Part shown: in pieces, positions 35,117 through 44,521 of the stretch
Position numbering within the stretch: position 1 is the first letter of the stretch
How the letters are laid out: each line of letters opens with the position of its first letter
From: CAYRYU01 sp964428355
GTDB lineage: Bacteria > Muiribacteriota > Ozemobacteria > Ozemobacterales > Ozemobacteraceae
Assembly: GCA_964428355.1 (NCBI GenBank)
Contig: CAYRYU010000029.1
Location: 7,777 to 71,776 of the forward strand
Direction of reading: 5' to 3'
Length of the DNA stretch: 64,000 nt
Position numbers and translations under genes: made by a program
The notes under the pieces: model-generated
Database searches by the model: none
Seen by the model: only the letters and a program-made list of their open reading frames with translations
Told to the model about the DNA's origin: nothing

Positions 35117-36322
35117 ATGAAAATCGATCCAGAAACGAACGTGGAGACGCTGACCAATTCGGCTTTCTCCGCCCCTGGATGGGGAACCCCAGAAAAGTCG
35201 CGCGGCAGTGAGAACACCGTTCTATCCAGACGAGGAATCGCCTTGTGGATGGTTTTCGCCCTCCTTCTCGTCATCGTCATCGGAGGAATCGCCCTTTCCT
35301 CACTTATGAGGGGCCTCCAACGACAGGTCGAGTATGCGGACGCGGGAATCCGCGCCCAGTACATCGGGGAATCAGCCTATAACAGGCTTCACGCACGGCT
35401 TTTCTCCAAACCGTGGGATGAACGATGGTTCGCGAATGGCACGGATTCGGGGAGTGAAATCTCGCTCCACGAGGGTGAGTATGACTTCTTCATCGCGGAC
35501 AACCCCTTCCGGCCACGGCACGCCGACATTTTCATCCGCTCGAGCTACCGTGGAACGAAACGCGCCTTCTATTGGCTCGTCAAGGGCGAAACCGACCTCC
35601 TCACAGGCCTGGTCAACGGAACGGTAGTGGGTTCGACCGAGTTCGAGCCCGATAACCAGCCGACCTCGGCCTCCCCCAATACCACGGAACTCGCCAAGGC
35701 GATGGAGAAGATCATCCAGATAAGGAAAGACAAGCGCCCCGTTTCCGACCCGATGACGAAGGGGCTCAATTCGACCAACAAAGCCAATGACGCCATCAGG
35801 GAATTGGGGGGGGTTCCTCCTTCCGGCGTGGTCCAGGAACCCTTCGATCAGTCGGGCGCCCCCGGCCAGACTCCTCCTTCGACCACAATTGATCCCCCTT
35901 CCACTCAGCCTCCGTTCACCCCCGAAAAGGTTAAGGAGGTGCCCAAGAATGAAAAGAAGCTGGACTGGGAGGTAATTCCCAACATTGTCGGGGATTTCCC
36001 CAACTTCAAGGAAAACCTGAAGGAGATGGGAAAGAAACTGAACGACTCAGTTGCCGCCGGAGTCACCCCGACAGCTGGAACTCCGCCCACCCAGGGATCG
36101 GGGGAAGACCTTACGGTTATATCGGGCTACGACTGCGACCTCGGAAACCACATGCACAAATGCAGCTTCAAGGTGAAAGACTCCCAAGGATGCGTCTCAT
36201 CCAGATCGGTCACCCGGCAACACGTTTCCTGCGTCCGGGAATGCAATGGCAAGGGAATCATCACCTTCCACAGCCATGGCGGCCCCCCTCCACCTGAGGA
36301 GACCGTTCCCCCATTCGATTGA
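35117..36322 (+). CDS. PilX-like minor pilin with Cys-rich end
   Basis: 401 residues. Residues 38-62 (SRRG, then IALWMVFALLLVIVIGGIAL) are a PilX-type hydrophobic helix without Glu at +5, followed by an amphipathic helix (GLQRQVEYADAGIRAQYIGESAYNRLHARL). A Pro/Thr-rich spacer (about 235-275) and a C-terminal domain with six Cys (from YDCDLGNHMHKC to VRECNG) follow. It overlaps the next gene by a TTGA if the earliest start is used. Same class as the larger PilX-like protein at 3411-5597. Confidence 0.78.
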   Translation: MKIDPETNVETLTNSAFSAPGWGTPEKSRGSENTVLSRRGIALWMVFALLLVIVIGGIALSSLMRGLQRQVEYADAGIRAQYIGESAYNRLHARLFSKPWDERWFANGTDSGSEISLHEGEYDFFIADNPFRPRHADIFIRSSYRGTKRAFYWLVKGETDLLTGLVNGTVVGSTEFEPDNQPTSASPNTTELAKAMEKIIQIRKDKRPVSDPMTKGLNSTNKANDAIRELGGVPPSGVVQEPFDQSGAPGQTPPSTTIDPPSTQPPFTPEKVKEVPKNEKKLDWEVIPNIVGDFPNFKENLKEMGKKLNDSVAAGVTPTAGTPPTQGSGEDLTVISGYDCDLGNHMHKCSFKVKDSQGCVSSRSVTRQHVSCVRECNGKGIITFHSHGGPPPPEETVPPFD

Positions 36323-36339
36323 AGATCCCCCCAGTGAAG

Positions 36340-38000
36340 ATGATGGTTTTTCGCTCCATGAGCCGAAAGGGATTTTCCCGGGGAGGTGTTTCCCTCCTCG
36401 AGGTCCTCATCGCGATCACGCTTCTCGTCGTTACAGTCCTGGGGATCGTCAGGGTGATTCGAAGGGNNNNNNNNNNNNNNNNNNNNNNNNNNNNNNNNNN
36501 NNNNNNNNNNNNNNNNNNNNNNNNNNNNNNNNNNNNNNNNNNNNNNNNNNNNNNNNNNNNNNNNNNGCGATCACGCTTCTCGTCGTTACAGTCCTGGGGA
36601 TCGTCAGGGTGATTCGAAGGGGTGGCTACACCACCGAAACCTTCAGTTCGGAGCATTTCACGGCGATGTTTCTTTCCCAGAAGGTTCTCGAGGACATCAA
36701 CCACCACCTGGAACAGAACCCCCATTTCTTCGCCGCTCTCTCCGCGATGTCGAGCGGAAATCCGGTCTCAGTGACCGGCGGGGTCCACCCTCTCTTCCGG
36801 CTTCTCGAAAACACGAGGAACTTCTCGCATCTCGACCCATCCGAAGACGCCCCCATCGACGCCGCAGCCGGAAAGCTCTACCAACAATTGAAGGATTTCC
36901 AGGTGAAGATGGATGTCAAGCCGGTCAAGGACCCTTCGACGGGAAACCCGTTCCCGAACCTTCTGGAACTAAACCTGACGATATCCTGGAAGGACGTTCA
37001 ACAGAAGGTTCACGAGTATACGGTGAACCACTTCCTGACCGGACCAGGGGGTTCCACGGTCGGTTCGAACGGCACCCCGCCCCCTCCGCCTTTTTCCGAT
37101 ATCGAGATCGGGAGAGCGCTCTGGAACGCGGTTACTGAAGATGGCTTCCCTTCCCCTCCCACCCTCAACTCCTTCCTTTCCCAGAACGGGGGCGACCGCG
37201 AGCTGGTTTCGAACCTGGGCCAGCTGGTCGCCGCGGCGGGCATCATTGCCTCCACGACCGAATCCTTCAACAAGGAAATCGCCGCAGCCGCCGCCGCGCG
37301 GGACAAAAGCGTCTCCTCAGCGGATCCCGAGGCTCAGGTGAAGGCCCTCAGGCTCCAGGAGAACCTGGCTTCCCTCTTCGAGATGAAAGCCGCCATCGAT
37401 TTCCACTCGATTTCCCGGATCCGCCCCGCCCTCGAGATTCTCGCCGGGCAGACTTTCACCAAAGCCAGGGTCGGATCGCTTCTCCAGGGAAATGGAGGAG
37501 CTTTGCTCTATTCATGCATCGTCAACATGACCGCCGTCGGCCGAACCGAGCTGAACCTCAAGTGTGCCGAATCGGAGTATGGAGCGATGCTGGGCCCGCG
37601 CTTTCAGAATCAGCTCCCAACGAGGCGGCAGACCCCGATCATCCGGAGAATCCTAGATGAGATGAAGCTCAGGGCCTTGATCGCGGAGAAACCCGATCCG
37701 GTGATGACCTCCATCCAGACCTCGATCAAAGACTACCGGGCAGCCTATTCCGGGAAAATCCCCGCATTCGTGATGTTTCTCGACCGGGAGAGGGAGATTT
37801 GCGCCGATTTTTCATCCCTCGAACGGTTCTACGGCGGCAACAACGGACTTGCGGGACAGGCCGCAGGGGTTCGTGCTTCAGCCGATCTTCTGGAGGAGAT
37901 TTCCAAAAGAATCTTCGATGCGATCGGAAACGGTGATGCTCCGCCCGTGGAGGTCGAACCCACTCCCGAGCCGACCCAACTCCCCCCTCCGACGGAGTAG
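36340..38000 (+). CDS. Prepilin-like protein (PilV-like) with large C-terminal domain, interrupted by gap 2
   Basis: Once the 100 Ns and one 55-mer copy are removed, the frame before and after the gap is the same and the product is 501 residues (from ATG 36340; TTG 36319 also possible). Motif: FSRGG, then VSLLEVLIAITLLVVTVLGIV with Glu at +5. The part after the pilin helix is large (about 450 residues), helical, and ends in a Pro-rich tail (PEPTQLPPPTE). Third gene of the operon. Without merging the gap, the gene would look frameshifted. Confidence 0.8.
36412..36466. repeat. 55-bp duplicated gap flank, left copy (gap 2)
   Basis: Identical to 36567-36621 across 100 Ns. Assembly overlap. Confidence 0.95.
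36467..36566. other. Assembly gap 2 (100 N)
   Basis: Exactly 100 Ns inside a prepilin gene; merging the flanking 55-mers restores the frame (155 bases removed). Confidence 0.97.
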
Positions 38001-38012
38001 GGTCCTGGAGCA

Positions 38013-41000
38013 TCACTTCCACCGGAAGGAGTAGGTCTCGACCGCCCGGGTCTTTCCCTTGATCGGAGGCGTGTCCATCCTCGTTGCCGCAGGTTTCAGG
38101 CTTTCCTCGGATGGCAGCTCCAGCATGGCAACCGATCCAGTCTCGATGACGATCGAGCCCCCCGGCAGCCGGGCGGGGTCCGGTTTCGAACCGTCAGGGT
38201 CAAGGCTGCAAGCCAGATCGGCAAGCCGGGAAGCCAGGTTCACCGTATCCCCGATGACGGTGTACTCGCGTCTGGTTTCCGCCGCGCCCATGATTCCTGC
38301 CAGAACCGGCCCATGCACCAGACCGATCCCGAGGGGAAGATCGAGCTGCGACCGGATCTCTTCCATGCCTGCCTGCATTTCCGCAGAGGCCCTCAGGGCC
38401 GCGATCACGGCGTCCCTTTCCTGACCCGGGGTTTTGGGGAAGAAGACCGCCAGGATCTTCTCCCCGATGAACTTGTCGATGAATCCCCCGTTGTTCCTGA
38501 GAATCGTCGACATCCTCCGCAGGAAAAGGTTCAGCAACGAAACGAGACGCTCGGGGGAGACCCCGGTCTGGAACTTCCCGAACCCGCCCAGACCCGCGAA
38601 GAGAACCACCGCCCCGCGAAGTTCACCGGCCAGGGCCATCGTTTCCCTTTGTGAGTCCTGCGCCGCCCCCTGGACGAACTCGGAAACGAACTTCTCCAGG
38701 AGCTTTCCCTCCGAGATCCCTTTCAGCATGAGGTTGAAAGAGGATGCGAGAACCGAGAACTCGCCTCCGTAATCCTCTGAAAGCCGCACGTCATAGCGGC
38801 CCTTCATCACCTCGCGGGCGGAGAGGGTCAGGGCCGTGATCGGCTCGAGGAACCTCCGGGCGGCTTCCAACGCGAGGATGAGGGAAACCGCGAAGATCAC
38901 CAGGAGGAATGCCCGCTGCCGGAAGATCTCTCTTTCGAGCCTCGCAACTGCCTTTCCGGAGGGGAGCGAACCTGTCAGGAGTGACGACCCCATGTGAAAC
39001 CCCGGGCGGGAGCACCGAAGGACGGCATTTTCCCCGGTCCCAAACGTCTTCCAGACCGTCGTCCGGGCCAAAGCCGCCGGGATGGTGACTTCCCGGAATT
39101 CGGGGCTGAGGATATCCCAGCATCCGTTTAGTGTGAGGTCTTTGGCCTCGAATGGATTCATGCAGAAGAAGGGGGGCTCGAGGAACCAAGCCGGCATCAT
39201 ATCGTGGCCGAGAATGAGATGGGGAAACTCCTCCGGGTTTCGTTTCCACCGGTCGAAAGCCAGGTTCGCGAGGTGGAAGTATCCGTTGGCGTTGGGAACG
39301 AAACCCGAAAAGACATATCGGGCACCCGGCCCGGTTGGAAAGGTCACTTTGATGAAGCGGTTTTCCTCCGAATCCAGGAAGTTCAGGTTCGATTGCGCCC
39401 TCGGTCCGTTCACCAGGCAGGAGAATTCCTCGGGCGAGAGCATCGGAACGGCGAATTCGCGCATCTCTTCTGAGATCACCCCAAGGAAGATCTTTTCCCT
39501 GCTTCCCCCGAGCGGAACCTTTTCGGTCGCTCCCTGGCCCGCGATCTGGAAAAACGCCTCCTGAAGGATTCCGGAATCCTCTTTTTTCGATACGGAAGGT
39601 TGGAGGAACAACCCCCCAGGTCCGCAAATTGCGACCGCCATGAAAGGAAGGCCCTTCCCCCTTCCGAGACCCATCAGCCTGCTCAGGAACTCCTGGGCCC
39701 TCTTCGTCGGCTTCCCACAGCTCTTTTCGAGTTCCCGGACCTCGGAAAGGATCCGGGGACGATTGAACAGATGTTGGAAGAAAGTCCCTTGCCAGGCGTT
39801 GAAAAGAACGGAACCTTCGTCGATCCGTTGGAGACCTTCCGTCATCAACCTGCGCTGGTCGAAAGCGATCCGCCCGTGGGCCTCCGTCGACATCCGTTCG
39901 GAGGCGACGAACCCGAAAGCGAGAGGAAGGACGAGTACCACCAGAAATGCAAGGCCGAACTGCCCCCGAAGGCGTAACCTGGGAGAGTTGCCCAGGTGGC
40001 GGATCCAGAAGAAGACCCAAAGTCCGATGGCGAACCAGAGCCCCCCGCCCAGCCACCCTGCGGCGAGTAGAACCCTTACCTGCCGGGGAACCGGCGGAAG
40101 AGGTCTGGCGGCAATGATCTGGAAGGAGGCTTCGCTTTCACTTCCCCTCCCGAGCCGGACATCCCGGGCCGATGATTCGACGTCCTCCAGAGGGAAGAAA
40201 CACTGGCCCGACCTTACGGCCCATTTTCCGTGGATCCCCGAAGGGGCTGAAGCGGACTTAGGCGGGAGTTCAGCCAGATCCGGGTCGTCGTTGAAAAGTG
40301 GATGGAAGAAAACACCTCTTCTCCCCGACCCCGGGCTCACCGCAAGGGCGCATCCACGGGCGGCCATGTTTTCTGCAAGGCATTGGATGTGAAAGGTCCG
40401 GTCCAGATCCTGGGAATCGAGGAAGAGGAAGAAGATTCCGAGGAAATCGTCGGCAAGGAGTTTCTGGCTGTCCAGGTAGTCGCCGAACCTGACGAAACCA
40501 CGGTCTCTTCTCTCCCACAGGGTTTCCCGGAAGAACGGCATCCAGAACAGGAACCCTCTCCTCCCACTTTCCCGGGTCCTGATAAGCGTTCCCAATGCCA
40601 CCCTCGTCAGCTGGGTCATGCTCTTGATTCCAAGAAGGAACCCTGTGTGGGTTTTGAAACTCTCGCGGGGAGGATTGAAGAGGCCCGCCCTGTCCCGGGC
40701 GAAGTGGCTGTCGATGAAAATCTTCTGGAAGAACAACCTCTGCAGGATTTCGACGGAAATCGGAAGGGTTCCGGAAGCCCCCAGAAGAGTCGAATTGAGC
40801 TGGGGAAAACCGGGAAAAACGGTGACCGGCGCCTGCCTTCCGGTGAAAAACGCCCAGGACACGCTCGGGCAGAATCCCCGAAGCCTTTCCGCACGCCGGA
40901 GGAATTCCTGGTAGACCAATTCGACCCCAACTTTGGGAGGGACCGATGATTCCGCCGAAAGGCCTCCGAACCATCTTTGAAGCAAAATCGACGCCTGGAG

Positions 41001-41301
41001 GGCGGATTCCCCCCCCTGGAACATGAACTGGAAATCCTCGTCGAGCTGGCGGTCCACCTCTTCCATTCCATTCAAGGTCGATTTCCCCGCCAGATCCCGG
41101 AGCCAGAAGGCCATGAGAAGCAATGGAACAAGCCATACCACAAGGCAGGCCAAGGAGAAGCCAAGAGAGGGCCTTTCCGTGGGGGGAGACCCTCTCTCCC
41201 CGGCGGGAGCCCCCCTCTCCCCCGCGGGAGACCCCCTCTCCCCCGTGGGAGACCCCCTCTCCCCCGGATCTCCTTCCCCGATGGGCTGTTCATCACCTTC
41301 C
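38013..41301 (-). CDS. Class III cyclase module 2 (C2-like), C-terminal half of a probable fused cyclase
   Basis: Open from gap 3 to the stop at 38013. The first in-frame start is TTG 41153 with no ribosome site, and the frame continues upstream through the 21-bp repeats into the gap. When the gap is merged it joins module 1 in frame (fused residues about 1056-2117). Order: membrane helix (fused 1073-1090), extracytoplasmic domain, two helices (about 1430-1456, 1469-1488), second extracytoplasmic domain, helix (1820-1839), HAMP-like linker, cyclase domain (about 1915-2075). Active site: metal Asp 1 replaced by Gly 1925 (FAGLGGFG), metal Asp 2 by Glu 1969 (IGEK); Lys 1965 (DKF), Thr 2036, Asn 2043 and Arg 2047 (YTVIGDTVNLASR) kept, the class IIIb adenylyl type. 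Confidence 0.85.
41184..41267. repeat. 21-bp tandem repeat, four units
   Basis: Units begin at 41184, 41205, 41226 and 41247, each starting GGGAG. On the minus strand they encode GERGSP(T/A) heptapeptides, a hydrophilic linker between the two cyclase modules. Multiples of 21 keep the frame whatever the copy number. Gap 3's left 55-mer starts exactly at the fourth unit. Confidence 0.9.
41247..41301. repeat. 55-bp duplicated gap flank, left copy (gap 3)
   Basis: Identical to 41402-41456 across 100 Ns. Assembly overlap that begins at a 21-bp repeat unit. Confidence 0.95.
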
Positions 41302-41401
41302 NNNNNNNNNNNNNNNNNNNNNNNNNNNNNNNNNNNNNNNNNNNNNNNNNNNNNNNNNNNNNNNNNNNNNNNNNNNNNNNNNNNNNNNNNNNNNNNNNNN
41401 N
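41302..41401. other. Assembly gap 3 (100 N)
   Basis: Exactly 100 Ns between the two cyclase modules. Merging the flanks shifts the frames into register. Confidence 0.97.
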
Positions 41402-44400
41402 GGGAGACCCCCTCTCCCCCGGATCTCCTTCCCCGATGGGCTGTTCATCACCTTCCGCATCCCTGCTCCGGGCTTCCGCTTCCGGCTCTTCGGAGTCCTC
41501 CCCGCGCAGGGCCTCCGTTCCGGTGGTTTCCTCCGGAGGGCCGAGCGAAAAACCCTCCTGGGGCGCAACCAGCTCCCAGCTTTGGGCTTCGGTCTCCCCA
41601 CTGCCTGCAGACAGCGGATCAACCAGAGGAACGAATCGCCAGGCGGGGCTCGCGGTGCTACGGACCGCTCCCGAACAAACGATCCGCGAAAAGGATCCCA
41701 GCTTGGAAGCGCTCTCCATCCTCCCCGCAACCTTCATTGCCTTGCCGAGAAAGGAAAGATCGAGCCTCACCTCGGGATCTCCCAGGACTCCACTTATCAC
41801 CCACCCCTGGTCGAGACCGATCCCGATCTTGTAGGGGAACCGGCCTTCCTCCTCCCTTTTCCGGCTGAGGGCGGCCTGGCTATCCATCATCTCCAGCGCG
41901 GCCGAAAGCGCCCGATCAGCCATCTTCCCGCCTTTTCCGAAGGGAAAAACCGCCTGGACAGCATCCCCGATGAAACGATCGATGATTCCACCGTGCCGGA
42001 CGATTATCTTGGCCATCGCTTCGAAATGCTCGTTGAGCAGCGCGAAGATCGTCCCGGGAGGATTCGATTCGGAAAGCGTCGTGAAACTCCGGATGTCGGC
42101 CACCATGACCACTACCCGTTTTCTGGCTCCGCGACAGGATTTCTCCAGGTTCTGGCTGGCGACGATTTCAAGGACCTGGGGTGAAACGAACCGGCTCATG
42201 ACCTTCCGCTCCTGGAGCCACCCGGTCATGGTATCCAGGATACGACCGGCTTCCCCAAGTTCATCCGAACGATCCCTTCCCACTCTTTCGGACAGTTCCT
42301 CACCAGCGATCCTGCGAAGGCTCCGGGTCATTTCGATGATGGGTCTGGTCAGCCACGTTCCAAGCGAGTTCGCGACCCCGCCAAGGAAGAGGAAGATCAG
42401 GATGAAGGTCCCGAAAATCCTCCATCTCTCACCCCGCAGGTCCGCAAGAAGCGGTTCAACCGAGGTCGAGGATACGAGAAGGAAATCCGGCATCCCCTCG
42501 CATATCAACGAGATCCTCCGGCGCGAACCCCTTTCTTCAGGAAGGCCCCATGGAGTGATTTCCTGGGCGATGATATCGCCCTCACCAACCGGATCGGCCT
42601 CGATGATCCTCTCAATTCCCTTGGCACCGGCATGGAATGCAAAGAACGAAACCTCCGGGGTGTCCCGCTGTGCCCTTGGCAATCTCGTTCGAAGGTAATG
42701 GATGAAGGAGGGGGTTATTTCCGACATCAGGTAGAATGTGATCGGTTGCATACCGGGCACCCTGATGAAATCGTAATACATGTAGATCGACCTGGGACCG
42801 GCCTTGTGAAGGAACGGGACATCGGGTCTTCCCATGACCCTGGGGTTGTTCCGCCAGAATTGGAGGTCCGAAAGCGACTCTGAAACCGTCCGCTCCCGTT
42901 TGCCCTTTCCCCTGGCAGCCAGTTCACGCTCCCACGCCGGTCCGCCCCCCATCTCCTCCTTCAGAGCCTCGACCGAAAGCCCCTGGAACACGGTTTCCAG
43001 GTTCTTCGAAACTCCCCCGCTGAGATTCGGATTCTCCTTCACCAGGAAAAGACCGGGCAGATCGACCCCGGTCAGAAAGACGAGAAGGGGTTCGAATCCC
43101 TTTTCCGTCGCCGCTTTGAAGACATCATCAAGTGCCTTGCCGAGGTTTTTCTCGAGATCTCCCTCCCGGGAAACTTCAACCTGGACTGCCCTCTTCAGTT
43201 CCCGGGAGACATTCCGGAACCGCTGGGGGATCGTCTCACTCTCCGCATCGATCTCCTTGAGGGACTGGAGGAGTTTCCTGTCCAGGGAGTCCTTCAGGTT
43301 CTCGGAAAGGTTGTATCCGAGAGCCACCGAGTTGCCAAGGAAGACCGCAAGAGGGGTTGCGGTCAGCCCGAGAAACCAGAGGAAAAGCCGAACCCTGATC
43401 CCGAATTCCGGAAATGCGCTCCCGGTCAGGAAACGGATGCCCAGGTTTCCCCATGCCAGCAGGAGCAACATCCCGTAGAGGGCGGTTATCCAGAAGAGAA
43501 AGGGTTTGGCCGTCGGTTTCCTTGGCCCGACGAGCACTCCCAGGTGACTGGATATCGCGGAGAGCCCGCATGGCAAAAGCCTGTAGTTGCGGGTTTCAAC
43601 CACGTTCAGCAACAGGCTGGAGGCAAGAGGGACCAGCCTCGACGTGGGGGCCCATTTCACCCGGCGCGGGCGAATCGAGGCCCCTATCATCTTCAGGCAG
43701 CTCTTCACCTCAGTGTTTGCGATCCGCCTGTCCATCGCTGGAGAACGGTTCCTTTCAAAGCCCGTGGCGAAAGGGATGAAAGCGGGAAGAGCTTCCTCCC
43801 CGGGAAAGATTTCCCCCCAGTTCTTGAGGAGGAGCTTCCTGCACTCCGCCTCTTCGAGGCCATGAATGGGGAAAAGCAGGAGGAAGATGCAACCATTCCC
43901 CCCTCTTGCCTTGACGACCTCCCATGCCCCAATCCAATGGGTGCCCTGGAAGAAAGCGTAGAAGCTGCGGCCCGCGTTGTCCCGGCCGAATGTAAGGCTC
44001 GTTATCCCATGGCCGAGAACCCTCATGGTCCGATTCATGAACTTCTTTTCCAAGAAAAGGTTTGGCTGCCCACGGACCTCCTTGTCGAGTTCCAGGAACA
44101 ACCCCCGGAAAATGCTCTGGTACAAATCGCTGAAAATGGGACCCGAAAGCAGCTTCGGGAAAATCGTCTTTCCCTCCGGAGAAACGGGCATGGCCCAGAC
44201 CCGGGGCCTGGGAAACCTGAGCGGGTTTTGGGACGAAAAGAACTCTTTGAACCCTTGCCCCAGCTCGACAGGGGTGGGTTCCCACCCGGCGAACTTCCTT
44301 TCCAGGTGGGCCTTCAACCTGCGGGTGATCTCCCCCACCCAGAAACCCATCGAACTGGCCCGACGGAACCCGCTCGACACAAGTTTCGCGTGGCGCCCCC

Positions 44401-44521
44401 ATGCCTCCTTTTCCTGCTTCTCCTGGAGTGCCTGGATCACTCCTACCTCGCGGCGGAGAATCAGGAATGGGAGAATACTCAGGACGAAGACAAGTAAAAC
44501 CCGACGCCGGCTGGTCTTCAT
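41402..44521 (-). CDS. Class III cyclase module 1 (C1-like), N-terminal half of a probable fused cyclase
   Basis: ATG 44521 overlaps the NhaC stop (ATGA); the frame is open into gap 3. Order: membrane helix (8-23), extracytoplasmic domain, two helices (340-358, 377-401), a second extracytoplasmic domain (about 402-700), helix (701-722), HAMP (723-775), cyclase domain (about 798-960), then an acidic tail and the GERGSP linker. Active site: both metal Asps are kept, Asp 809 (VADIRSFT) and Asp 853 (FIGDAV), and the transition-state Arg 934; the base-recognition Lys is Arg 849 (DRF), the paired Thr/Asp is Ser 923, and the catalytic Asn is Lys 930 (GKAMKVAGR). It therefore cannot make a normal homodimer site by itself. 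Reaction expected with module 2: ATP to cAMP. Confidence 0.88.

Noticed and set aside
41111..41153. Independent start of cyclase module 2 at TTG 41153 or the ATG near 41114
   Set aside because: No ribosome site, and the frame stays open upstream into the repeats; fusion is the simpler reading, though not proven.
41072..41301. Apparent continuation of cyclase module 1 in another frame after gap 3 (Arg/Gly/Pro-rich)
   Set aside because: It is created by the unmerged gap; merging moves the frame to module 2.
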